Shown here: positions 13,903 to 20,703 of the stretch, one piece after another | Position numbering within the stretch: the first letter of the stretch is position 1 | Layout of the letters: each line of letters opens with the position of its first letter | Origin: a virus | Virus record (IMG/VR): IMGVR_UViG_3300040856_000019 | Location: 1-26,893 of that record | Length of the DNA stretch: 26,893 nucleotides | Strand: one strand, 5' to 3' | Translations under genes and position numbers: made by a program | The notes under the pieces: generated by a model | Databases searched by the model: none | Told to the model about the DNA's origin: nothing | Seen by the model: only the letters and a program-made list of their open reading frames with translations

Positions 13903-16761
13903 TTAAATACTCCCGAAGTCGAAATCGACTGATATTGTTCCGCCTGTTATATTGACGTTGTTTGCATCCTGAGTAGCTATAGAGCCTAGCCCAAGGTTAG
14001 TTCGAGCCGCTGGTGCGCTAGAGGCTCCTGTACCACCGTCTGCAATTTCTAGGTCTGTGATACCTGTGATAGATCCGCCTGTGATTGCCACGTTATTGGC
14101 ATCTTGCGTAGAAACTGATCCCAAGCCGAGATTAGTCCGTGCCCCAGATGCTGTAGAAGCACCCGTACCACCATCTGCCACTGTAATGTCTGTGATTCCA
14201 GTGATAGAGCCGCCAGTGATCGCCACGTTGTTGGCATTCTGGTTACCCATGTCGCCTGATGGTGCGGTGATATTGTTCCAGCTAGACCCATCGTAGTAAC
14301 GCATATAACCAGTTGTGGTATCAAAGTAGAGATCGCCCGCTACTAGAGAACTGTTGTTGTTACGCTGGGTTGGTGCAGAGGTTTTTGGCCCTTGGTATAC
14401 GTCAGAAAAGTTCGTGATATCGGTGACGTTAGTAGCCGCTGTAGTTACGTCGCTGGCGATTGCCGCTACTGCGGTGACATCTGAATCGATGTTTGCCACC
14501 GAGGTCACATTCGCATTGTTGTTCGCTACGGCGGTTACATCAGATGATATACCAGCTACGGTGGTCACGTCAACACTTACACCCGCAACTGTGGAAATAT
14601 TTCCTGCAATTCCCGCCAGTGTACTAATGTTATTGTTAGGTGTGATCTGACCGACCACTGTGTTGATGTTAGAGTTGTTGTTCGCTACCGCAGTAACATC
14701 GGATGAGATCCCCGCTACAGTCGTAATATTGGCTGAGATTGGAGACAATGTAGAGATGTCTGTACTGATCGCCGCCAGAGTAGATACATCCGAGCTTACA
14801 CCCGCCACTGTAGTCACGTTTGCCGAAATACCCGCTACGGTATTTACGTTGGTAATGGAATTAGCCACCGACTGAACATCGGCTAGGTTATTGGCTACGG
14901 TGACAATAAAGCCAGTGGGCGCACCACTTGAGCCTGAGGCAGCGTCAGTGATTGAGCCGAAGTCGTAGATCTGACCCGCTACGAAGTTACCTGAGTTTAG
15001 GTCTTCTGCCACATCGATCAAATCATCGATATTGGCTGCAATAATACCTACGTTGTTGTTTGTAGCCCAATACTTGGCTGAGTAGTTTGTGCCGTCTACA
15101 GTACCGCCTGTGTAGGTAGCCCAGTCTTTAGCCGAACCAATATTACCACGGATCACTGTACCGATGGCGTATTCTTTAGCAGAGTATTCTGACTCGCCTG
15201 TGATAGTGCCTGTAGTCTTAGTCGCCCATTCTTCCGCTTCATCCTCAGACGATTGTGCGTTAGATGCAGAGTTAGCGGCTGCGGCGGCAGATGCAGAGGC
15301 CGAAGACGCACTAGCAGACGCCGCTGTGGCGGAGCCTAAGATCGAGTCAACGTATGATTTATTGGCTGCATCTCCTGCGTTAGCCGGATTGGCTAGGCTA
15401 GTAATGCTGTTGGTGTTCATGTTGATGGCACCAGTCATAGTGCCGCCAGCCAATGCTAGACGAGTATCACGCTGCGTATCTACATAGCCTTTGTTACTTC
15501 CGTCTGAGTTTGCAGACGGTGTAGGCATATTGGTGATCTTGTTTGTGCTATCAAGATCGATATTGCCTGTCATAACACCGCCACTCAGAGAGAGCTTAGT
15601 AGCGATACTGTTTGTGATCGTCGTATGGAAGTTAGCGTCGTCGTTGATCGCTGCCGCTAGTTCGTTCAATGTATCCAGAGCCGCTGGCGCAGCGTCTAAG
15701 ACTTGAGCTACCTTGGAATCTACATACGCTTTTGTGGCAGCGTCTGACGAGTTCACCGGAGTACTTAGGCCTGTGATAGTAGCCGCTGATGTAGCGTCCA
15801 TGTCCAAGCTGCCGTTGATAACGACGTTGTTAAATGTAGACGAGCCAGAGCTTGCAGTGACGTTACCAGTCACATCACCTGTAACTGCACCAGTCACGTC
15901 GCCCGTCACATTACCAGTGACGTTACCTGTTACATTACCTGTAACATCGCCGGAGAAGCCCGTAGAGGCCGTCACAGTAAGGCCTGTGATATTTAGAGGG
16001 GTAGTACCGCCAATTACGTTATTGTCGATTGTACCGCCTGATATGGTGGCGTTGGTGAGATTGGCTGATGTATTAGCAGTAAGGTTAGTAAATGTACCCG
16101 AAGCTGCGGTACCACCGCCGATAGTCGTATTGTTAATTGTACCAGAGGTAGCCGCAATATTGGCAATGGTATTCGTAGTGCCTGTGAAGTTGGTGATACC
16201 GTTAAATGTAGCCGAGCCATTAAATGTGGATGCGCCAGTTGTAGTCTGCGTTCCGCCTACGGTTAGGTTGCCTGATAGAGAGGCTGCGTCGGTATTCAGA
16301 GTACCCGCTAGATGAGCGTCCTTAAATTCGAATGTAGTCGAGCCAAGGTCTACAGCATTAGTAACGCCCGGCTCAATGACAGAGCCTGTCTCAACCATAA
16401 GAAGCTCACGCCATACAGCGGAGCCTACAGTGTTGTTAATGCAGATATACCAACGGTCTGCCGAGTAGTTGTACCAGTAAGAGCCTCGGCTATAGCCATC
16501 GTCTGCGTCGTCGCCATTGCCGGGGTTTGTGGTAGCAGTTAGGTTGTTCTTACCGCCCGAGCCACCATTCACGGCAGGAAGATATCCTGTAACCGAGGTG
16601 GCTAGGTTGATCTTAGGTGCATTACCTTCAGTACCGTCGTGCGTGTGTCCAGTCGTGTCGAAGGCACTAGCAATCTGGTTGAATTCAGCGTTCAACGGCG
16701 GTGCGGTAATGTTCGCACCGTTAATAATCTGTGAGGTAGATTGCCGGGTATAGCCAGCCAT
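13903..16761 (-). CDS. Large repeat-rich tail fiber protein (952 residues)
   Basis: The N-terminal 60 residues (MAGYTRQSTSQIINGANITA, then 'AEFNQIASAF' and 'TGHTHDG') are the standard virion-attachment part of many marine podovirus fibers. The shaft contains four repeat systems: eight GxVT units, a 'TLDTLNELAAA' module shared with the next fiber, fiber-type 'LSGGVMTGNIDL' and 'LAGGTMTGAINM' units, and about 16 ten-residue units of the form VAGISSDVTT. An Ala/Ser-rich segment (near residues 480-505) probably marks a coiled-coil or hinge. The C-terminus has two and a half 45-residue units. The start overlaps the preceding stop as TAATG. The role is host recognition. Lack of a knob-like or S74 terminal domain is notable; the neighbouring smaller fiber may supply the tip. 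Confidence 0.88.
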   Translation of the reverse strand: MAGYTRQSTSQIINGANITAPPLNAEFNQIASAFDTTGHTHDGTEGNAPKINLATSVTGYLPAVNGGSGGKNNLTATTNPGNGDDADDGYSRGSYWYNYSADRWYICINNTVGSAVWRELLMVETGSVIEPGVTNAVDLGSTTFEFKDAHLAGTLNTDAASLSGNLTVGGTQTTTGASTFNGSATFNGITNFTGTTNTIANIAATSGTINNTTIGGGTAASGTFTNLTANTSANLTNATISGGTIDNNVIGGTTPLNITGLTVTASTGFSGDVTGNVTGNVTGNVTGDVTGAVTGDVTGNVTASSGSSTFNNVVINGSLDMDATSAATITGLSTPVNSSDAATKAYVDSKVAQVLDAAPAALDTLNELAAAINDDANFHTTITNSIATKLSLSGGVMTGNIDLDSTNKITNMPTPSANSDGSNKGYVDTQRDTRLALAGGTMTGAINMNTNSITSLANPANAGDAANKSYVDSILGSATAASASASSASASAAAAANSASNAQSSEDEAEEWATKTTGTITGESEYSAKEYAIGTVIRGNIGSAKDWATYTGGTVDGTNYSAKYWATNNNVGIIAANIDDLIDVAEDLNSGNFVAGQIYDFGSITDAASGSSGAPTGFIVTVANNLADVQSVANSITNVNTVAGISANVTTVAGVSSDVSTLAAISTDISTLSPISANITTVAGISSDVTAVANNNSNINTVVGQITPNNNISTLAGIAGNISTVAGVSVDVTTVAGISSDVTAVANNNANVTSVANIDSDVTAVAAIASDVTTAATNVTDITNFSDVYQGPKTSAPTQRNNNSSLVAGDLYFDTTTGYMRYYDGSSWNNITAPSGDMGNQNANNVAITGGSITGITDITVADGGTGASTASGARTNLGLGSVSTQDANNVAITGGSITGITDLEIADGGTGASSAPAARTNLGLGSIATQDANNVNITGGTISVDFDFGSI
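13933..14235 (-). repeat. Tandem 135-bp (45-residue) repeat at the fiber C-terminus
   Basis: Two full units begin at minus-strand positions 14235 and 14100, and a partial third begins at 13965, exactly 135 bases apart. Each unit reads 'ANNVAITGGSITGIT' then 'DGGTGAS' and 'ARTNLGLGS'. The units keep the protein motif but differ at many third positions, so this is an older duplication under protein-level selection. Confidence 0.92.
14413..14898 (-). repeat. Array of about 16 ten-residue (30-bp) units in the fiber shaft
   Basis: The coding strand specifies consecutive units such as VAGISANVTT, VAGVSSDVST, LAAISTDIST and VANNNANVTS, all in one frame. One unit (VVGQITPNNNIST) carries three extra residues. 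A hydrophobic residue opens each unit and a Val/Ile returns at position 8, the spacing of a regular beta-type fibrous shaft. Confidence 0.9.
15556..15702 (-). repeat. Fiber module shared with the 390-residue fiber (copy 1)
   Basis: This segment encodes 'LDTLNELAAAINDD', 'TTITNSIATKLSLSGG' and following residues, closely matching a segment of the next fiber gene. Twenty bases at 15593-15612 are identical to 13493-13512, so similarity extends to DNA level. Confidence 0.85.
15856..15951 (-). repeat. Eight tandem 12-bp units encoding GxVT
   Basis: Eight uninterrupted units read, from N- to C-terminus, GDVT, GNVT, GNVT, GNVT, GDVT, GAVT, GDVT, GNVT. Units at 15856-15867 and 15916-15927 are identical in DNA; others differ by one to four bases. 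Such short tandem units can change in number by slippage without breaking the frame. Confidence 0.93.
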
Positions 16762-18617
16762 TATCGTCTCCCTGCGATACTGAACTCAAAGACGATGCCT
16801 TGTATAGAATACGGTGCGAAGTCGCCTGAAGTTACATAGGTTATTTGGGTAGAGTAGCCGCTGCCCTCGATGGGCGTGTTGAGGATCGGCTTCTCAGATC
16901 CGCCGTAGACAACTAGAGGAGCATTATAGTCGATGCCGGGTGTACGATATTGTACAGGCTGACCCTTACTCACTTCAGTGTAAGAGGTGGGGTTGCTTAC
17001 GTCTGGAGAATACCAGTCGTAGATGACGGCAATGTTCATAGTCAGCGGACCTTCCGCACGAATGAACGTATTAACTTTGCGCATAATCTTACGGACTTCA
17101 GTATCGCCAAAGTCGAAGAACGGCGTCGAGTAAACAGCGAGAATAGGGTCACCATTGAAGTTGTTACCTTTTTCTTGCTGGTAAACCTTACCATCCCAGT
17201 CTCCGTGGAATACAAACTCAGAACCGTTGATGTAGCCTGATGTGGCACAAGATGCTCGGATGCCTAGTAGTTCTCCGAACTCCCATCCCAGTCTTTGGTC
17301 TGATGTTCTTAGGCCGCCGATAATACCAAATGAGTCTGCAATATTAGTGGTAGGCTCTGAGATGAAATACCGTAGCTGTGACTTATTTCGGATCACACAG
17401 CCGCAGAGGTTCTTCAGATCATACTCGGCGGGTAGCTGTGAGATGACAGTCTGAATACGTTTGGAGATCGTCTCCAGTTCAACGTCACCAATTCTAGATG
17501 TACCAGCCACTGGGCGTAATCCGTCTGGGGCAAGGAATACAAGGTCACCGCCGAGTTCTAGTACACTGTCTCGTGCCACACATCCCACGTTAGCCGTAAC
17601 CTGTTCGAGAATGAATGGTACGCTAACGTCCGAGTTAACCAAGACTTTCTTGATCGAGTTTTCGCCAAAGACAAATAGGTTGTCACGGAATGGCTTAAAC
17701 TGGACTAGGTCATACCCGATAGGTAGCTGTCCTGCACCACTGGCTGCCGTCCAATCCTTCTCGTCACGAGGAGCGGAGTAGGCAATGTTAGAGGCGTCTG
17801 TTAGGTCTCCACCGAGCCAGATATGATTCTCGAATACCTCTACGCATTCTGGTGCCTCAAAGCACATAACCCCGCCGGGATCTGCGTCTGTACCCGCACC
17901 AGTCGGCGAAATATAATCCCAGTTTAGCCCATCAAATACAACTGCGTTATTCACGCCGTCTACGAAGATAATCTTGTTACCAGAACCGAAGTTAAAGCTG
18001 GCGGATCTAATACGGAATACTTCGTCTCTGAATGGAGCGGTACGAGTGTAGTGAAATAAGCCTGTATTATATACCTGCCATCCTACGAGCGTAGCAAAGC
18101 GATAGAAGCTGTAGGTGTGGTTATCTACTACGACAACGTCGTCTGCTTCTGCCGCAGTGTTTAGAGTTATAGCGTTGTTGTTAACGTCAATAGAATAGTC
18201 TGCCCGAGCCAGTTCAGTCCCGTTGAGATAGACTCCCAATGCAATGTTGTTGCTAACCGAGAGTGTTCGTCCATTAGCGTCAGTCCCACTGAATACTGAT
18301 CGAGTTGTAGTAACATTATACTCATACGAACGATCTTTCCGTGCGGCTAGTAGGTCTTCTCTTAATAGACTGTCGTCATAATAAATAGATAGGTTATATA
18401 CTCTACCTTCACTATCGTCGCCGCCTACAGTCGCAAGGTTAGTGCCACCATACGGCTCGAAGCCGTTAATACGACGATAGCCGCCGAAGAGAGACACCTC
18501 GTAGTTCACTAATCGAATAGCTACACCGGGATCTTCTTCAGACAGCAATAGATGGTTTTGACTAGCGTCTAGGCCGCCTTGTGAGACAACCTTAAACGAT
18601 TGGATCTTATCGGGCAT
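16761..18617 (-). CDS. Tail-tubular B / head-tail stabilization-like protein
   Basis: The 618-residue protein starts MPDKIQSFKVVSQGGLDASQ. It has the pattern I associate with 'stabilization' or tail-tube B proteins of marine P22-like podoviruses: an N-terminal strand region with 'PGVAIRLVNYEVSLFGGYRR', a beta-rich body with 'ENHIWLGGDL' and 'FKPFRDNLFVFGENSIKKV', and a C-terminal half with 'GGDLVFLAPDGLRPVAGTSR'. Such proteins form the lower part of the short tail beneath the tube A ring. Both the start (TAATG overlap with the tail-tubular A-like stop) and the end (TAATG overlap with the fiber start) are coupled to neighbours. Size is somewhat less than T7 gp12. The family identity comes from memory of sequence style and gene order. 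Confidence 0.78.
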   Translation of the reverse strand: MPDKIQSFKVVSQGGLDASQNHLLLSEEDPGVAIRLVNYEVSLFGGYRRINGFEPYGGTNLATVGGDDSEGRVYNLSIYYDDSLLREDLLAARKDRSYEYNVTTTRSVFSGTDANGRTLSVSNNIALGVYLNGTELARADYSIDVNNNAITLNTAAEADDVVVVDNHTYSFYRFATLVGWQVYNTGLFHYTRTAPFRDEVFRIRSASFNFGSGNKIIFVDGVNNAVVFDGLNWDYISPTGAGTDADPGGVMCFEAPECVEVFENHIWLGGDLTDASNIAYSAPRDEKDWTAASGAGQLPIGYDLVQFKPFRDNLFVFGENSIKKVLVNSDVSVPFILEQVTANVGCVARDSVLELGGDLVFLAPDGLRPVAGTSRIGDVELETISKRIQTVISQLPAEYDLKNLCGCVIRNKSQLRYFISEPTTNIADSFGIIGGLRTSDQRLGWEFGELLGIRASCATSGYINGSEFVFHGDWDGKVYQQEKGNNFNGDPILAVYSTPFFDFGDTEVRKIMRKVNTFIRAEGPLTMNIAVIYDWYSPDVSNPTSYTEVSKGQPVQYRTPGIDYNAPLVVYGGSEKPILNTPIEGSGYSTQITYVTSGDFAPYSIQGIVFEFSIAGRR

Positions 18618-19306
18618 TAGTAGCTAACTCGGGTATCTTCTATTGATGCGTACTTGTTCAATAGAAGTGTCTGCATCTCTTTGATCCCAGCCATGAACTC
18701 CTGTTGGGCAATACCCGCCATCTCGGAGTTGTCTCGGAACAAATACATATGGTACATCGCACCAGCAATTAGGACATGGTCATACGTCGATGGGACACGA
18801 GTCTGATCGTCGTAATTTATAAGCTCGGCATAGTTCAGGAAGTAGCGGAAGCGTAGAACGTATGCTTTGTTAGGTGACGGGGAAACGCCATAACCATTGC
18901 CGTGTGAGGGGAAGACGTACTTAGGTAAGTCTAATCCGCTATTGCCAGCGTCTAGGTCTGCGTTACGAAGTCTGTCGTAGTAATAGTCACGAGAGACAAA
19001 ATCTAATGAAGTAGTCGTGTTGGTGTTCGTACCGTCATTGACGATATAGAAACTGTTCCATTCAACCGACTTGAAGAAGTTAGGCCAGCTATAGTCTTCT
19101 TCGCCTACAGTGAGGGATTGTGAGTGTTCTGCCGAGTTAAAGGGCCACTCGAATTCTGCGGCGTTAATCTTTGCAATCGACGCACGAACTGCGTCTTTAG
19201 CCAAGGCCTGTACACCACGGACATCAGCGAAGTCTGCAACTTCGATCTCCACCTCATTAAGACGGCGGAGTAGAGCATTAGTTAGATCGATGTAGGTGGA
19301 CGGCAT
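18617..19306 (-). CDS. Tail-tubular A-like head-tail connector protein
   Basis: The 229-residue protein begins MPSTYIDLTNALLRRLNEVE and continues with an alpha-helical bundle containing 'RGVQALAKDAVRASIAKIN' and 'FEWPFN', the signature style of T7 gp11/P22 gp4-type connector proteins that form the ring under the portal. The C-terminal helices ('HVLIAGAMYHMYLFRDN') complete the bundle. It lies directly after the capsid gene and before the tail-tubular B-like gene, the usual podovirus order. A GAGAG sequence about 7 bases before the ATG can serve as a ribosome site. Its mRNA start is preceded by a stable hairpin that separates it from the capsid gene. Confidence 0.82.
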   Translation of the reverse strand: MPSTYIDLTNALLRRLNEVEIEVADFADVRGVQALAKDAVRASIAKINAAEFEWPFNSAEHSQSLTVGEEDYSWPNFFKSVEWNSFYIVNDGTNTNTTTSLDFVSRDYYYDRLRNADLDAGNSGLDLPKYVFPSHGNGYGVSPSPNKAYVLRFRYFLNYAELINYDDQTRVPSTYDHVLIAGAMYHMYLFRDNSEMAGIAQQEFMAGIKEMQTLLLNKYASIEDTRVSY

Positions 19307-19327
19307 TTCTAGCTCTCACTAAGTAGT

Positions 19328-19349
19328 GGAGAGGCCCGAAGGCCTCCCC
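19328..19349 (-). terminator. Stable UUCG-loop hairpin after the capsid gene (partial terminator or processing site)
   Basis: On the minus strand a 9-bp, GC-rich stem (19349-19341 with 19336-19328, one G-U pair) closes a UUCG tetraloop, among the most stable RNA hairpins. It lies 9 bases after the capsid stop. No run of U follows, so it is unlikely to be an efficient intrinsic terminator. It may protect the capsid mRNA 3' end or reduce read-through into tail genes. Confidence 0.7.
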
Positions 19350-19357
19350 TAAATATT

Positions 19358-20413
19358 CTAGGCTGCGTTGTATACCGCAGTGAATAGTGCTTCTGGGCGA
19401 AGAATCTTCCGGCCATACAACTGCATCCCACGGACGATGTCCGAGAATGTTTCTGGTGAGCGGAAGCTCTCTGTTTTCGCAAGCTGTTGTGCAGATGCGA
19501 TTGCAGAGTCGTGACCAGCAACAATAACACCGAAGTTGGTTTCTGAACCACCTGATGCTGTAGTGTCTGGGCCTGTACCAATGTATGGTAGGTTGTTTGA
19601 TTTGTAGACACGTAGTCCACGAACCAAGTTGCCGCCCATACGTCCGTTACGGATCTCATCACCGCCGCCGAAATCACGATCAACGAATTTTGAATCTTCG
19701 TCCATCAAGATCTCGATCATTACCGGATCCAATACAACCCAACGACCATCTTGGTCTACGTTTGCTTGGTCCATCTTACGAGCGATACGGTTAAGTAGTG
19801 CTAGTGGTGATGTGATAGCACCTGCACCACCGCCGGCTGCTACTGGGATAGATGTAACTTCGGCAGAGCCACCCAAGTCAGAACCACCGAAATCAGTGAT
19901 GTCTAGCTTGTTTGCTGCCAATAGTTCGTCTGCGTCAGCGTTTGTGTCGGCTTTTGTGCCGTTTGCCGCTGTACGACGTGCCCAAGAACCTGCGCCACCA
20001 GCCCAACCAGACAAGTAACCCAATACTTCTGAGTCAAATGTGTCGGCTAGACGATAAGCTGCACGGTCTGTAGCAAGATCCATGAAGTTCACATGCGAAT
20101 GTGCGGCTTCGATATCGTCGATGGCGAACTGGAAGTAGTTCGCTTGGTCAACGACCATAGTGAAGTCTGCGTCATTCAAGTCTTGAGTCGCTAGTGTTGT
20201 ACCACGAGCGTAGTTCGAGACTGTGATCTCCGGTTCTTTGATGATACGGACTGAGTCTCCGTACTGAGAAATCTCACCGGTATAGTCAGTGTTCGTGATG
20301 TCTTCTACGACAGACGTCTTCCTGAATTCCTTCTGGACTTTTTGACTATAAATGACCGGGGAAAAGTTCCCATTGGGTAAGTTGGCGTAACCCGACGCCT
20401 TTGCGAATGCCAT
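19358..20413 (-). CDS. Major capsid protein
   Basis: The protein has 351 residues from the ATG at 20413. This start is chosen because an AAGGAG ribosome site lies 8 bases upstream; a TTG ten codons earlier lacks one. The N-terminus is MAFAKASGYANLPNGNFSPV, followed by 'YSQKVQKEFRKTSVVEDITN' and 'GDSVRIIKEPEITV', which I recognise as the opening of the capsid proteins of marine P22-like podoviruses. The later 'GRWVVLDPVMIEILMDED' and 'LRVYKSNNLPY' blocks fit the HK97-fold core. It follows the scaffold gene, as expected, and has its own promoter and long leader, consistent with a need for high and separately controlled expression. The C-terminus ends 'ILRPEALFTAVYNAA'. Confidence 0.93.
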   Translation of the reverse strand: MAFAKASGYANLPNGNFSPVIYSQKVQKEFRKTSVVEDITNTDYTGEISQYGDSVRIIKEPEITVSNYARGTTLATQDLNDADFTMVVDQANYFQFAIDDIEAAHSHVNFMDLATDRAAYRLADTFDSEVLGYLSGWAGGAGSWARRTAANGTKADTNADADELLAANKLDITDFGGSDLGGSAEVTSIPVAAGGGAGAITSPLALLNRIARKMDQANVDQDGRWVVLDPVMIEILMDEDSKFVDRDFGGGDEIRNGRMGGNLVRGLRVYKSNNLPYIGTGPDTTASGGSETNFGVIVAGHDSAIASAQQLAKTESFRSPETFSDIVRGMQLYGRKILRPEALFTAVYNAA

Positions 20414-20421
20414 AGTTTGTT

Positions 20422-20427
20422 CTCCTT
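20422..20427 (-). promoter_or_regulatory. Strong ribosome binding site of the capsid gene
   Basis: The minus strand reads AAGGAG, 8 bases before the ATG at 20413. It decides the capsid start over a TTG at 20443 that lacks such a site. Confidence 0.9.
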
Positions 20428-20438
20428 CTAATGGCGAT

Positions 20439-20461
20439 AACAAAAGTCACAAGCGTGACTT
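20439..20461 (-). terminator. Terminator-like hairpin just upstream of the capsid ribosome site
   Basis: On the minus strand AAGTCAC (20461-20455) pairs perfectly with GTGACTT (20450-20444) around a 4-nt loop, followed by TTGTT. The stem is only 7 bp with 3 GC pairs, so termination would be partial. It ends 12 bases before the AAGGAG ribosome site. Confidence 0.5.
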
Positions 20462-20591
20462 GCTAAGGTCAGATAGAAGAACGAATTAAGGGCAGAACGA
20501 CTCGTAGGGTGCGTTTCGGGTGCTAACCGTCCACGGGCCTACAGGCTCTGGTAGTCTTAGCAGTTCTTGCTTCTGTTTTGGGATTGGTTTG

Positions 20592-20621
20592 GTAGAGGTA
20601 GACCTAGTTAGGTGGCTCTAC
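20592..20621 (-). other. Leader hairpin with alternative outer pairings
   Basis: On the minus strand GTAGAG at the 5' side can pair with CTCTAC at the 3' side, while its GTAGA can instead pair with an internal TCTAC. An inner ACCT/AGGT stem with a 4-nt loop is common to both. Confidence 0.5.
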
Positions 20622-20633
20622 ACTGCCTAATAG

Positions 20634-20649
20634 ATTGCATATCTGCAAT
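20634..20649 (-). promoter_or_regulatory. Inverted repeat just downstream of the capsid promoter
   Basis: ATTGCA and TGCAAT form a perfect 6-bp inverted repeat around 4 bases, about 9-24 bases after the predicted transcription start. It could be a protein operator or a 5' mRNA hairpin. The sequence alone cannot decide. Confidence 0.4.
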
Positions 20650-20664
20650 TCTTATTGCCCTATT

Positions 20665-20694
20665 ATTATACCACCGTTAGGTGCTTATAATCAA
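20665..20694 (-). promoter_or_regulatory. Sigma70-type promoter for the capsid gene
   Basis: On the minus strand TTGATT (20694-20689, four of six matches to the -35 consensus) is followed after 18 bases by a perfect TATAAT (20670-20665). Transcription would start near 20658. It lies just after the scaffold stop in the only long intergenic gap. Confidence 0.75.
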
Positions 20695-20703
20695 GGGGTG
20701 TGT

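Larger units (their letters stand above)
20414..20658 (-). ncRNA. Structured capsid-gene leader (candidate cis-regulatory RNA)
   Basis: This is the predicted untranslated leader of about 245 nt between the promoter and the capsid ATG, and it is the only sizeable non-coding stretch in the window. On the minus strand it can form hairpins at 20649-20634, 20621-20592, 20554-20539 (CTAC/GTAG, 8-nt loop) and 20461-20444. TGCTAA at 20562-20557 can pair with TTAGCA at either 20526-20521 or 20466-20461, and GCAAGAAC at 20570-20563 can pair with GTTCTGC at 20498-20492 apart from one bulged A. I do not recognise a known RNA family. Pairings were read by eye; no folding energy was computed. Confidence 0.5.

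Noticed and set aside
14049-14324. Minus-strand 91-codon frame inside the fiber
   Set aside because: It is another frame of the 135-bp repeats and has no independent start signal.
15713-16315. Plus-strand open frame of 200 codons
   Set aside because: It is the antisense of the repetitive fiber gene; its Pro/Val repeats simply mirror the GxVT units.
20414-20443. Longer capsid protein from a TTG at 20443
   Set aside because: No ribosome site lies upstream, whereas AAGGAG precedes the ATG at 20413 with ideal spacing.
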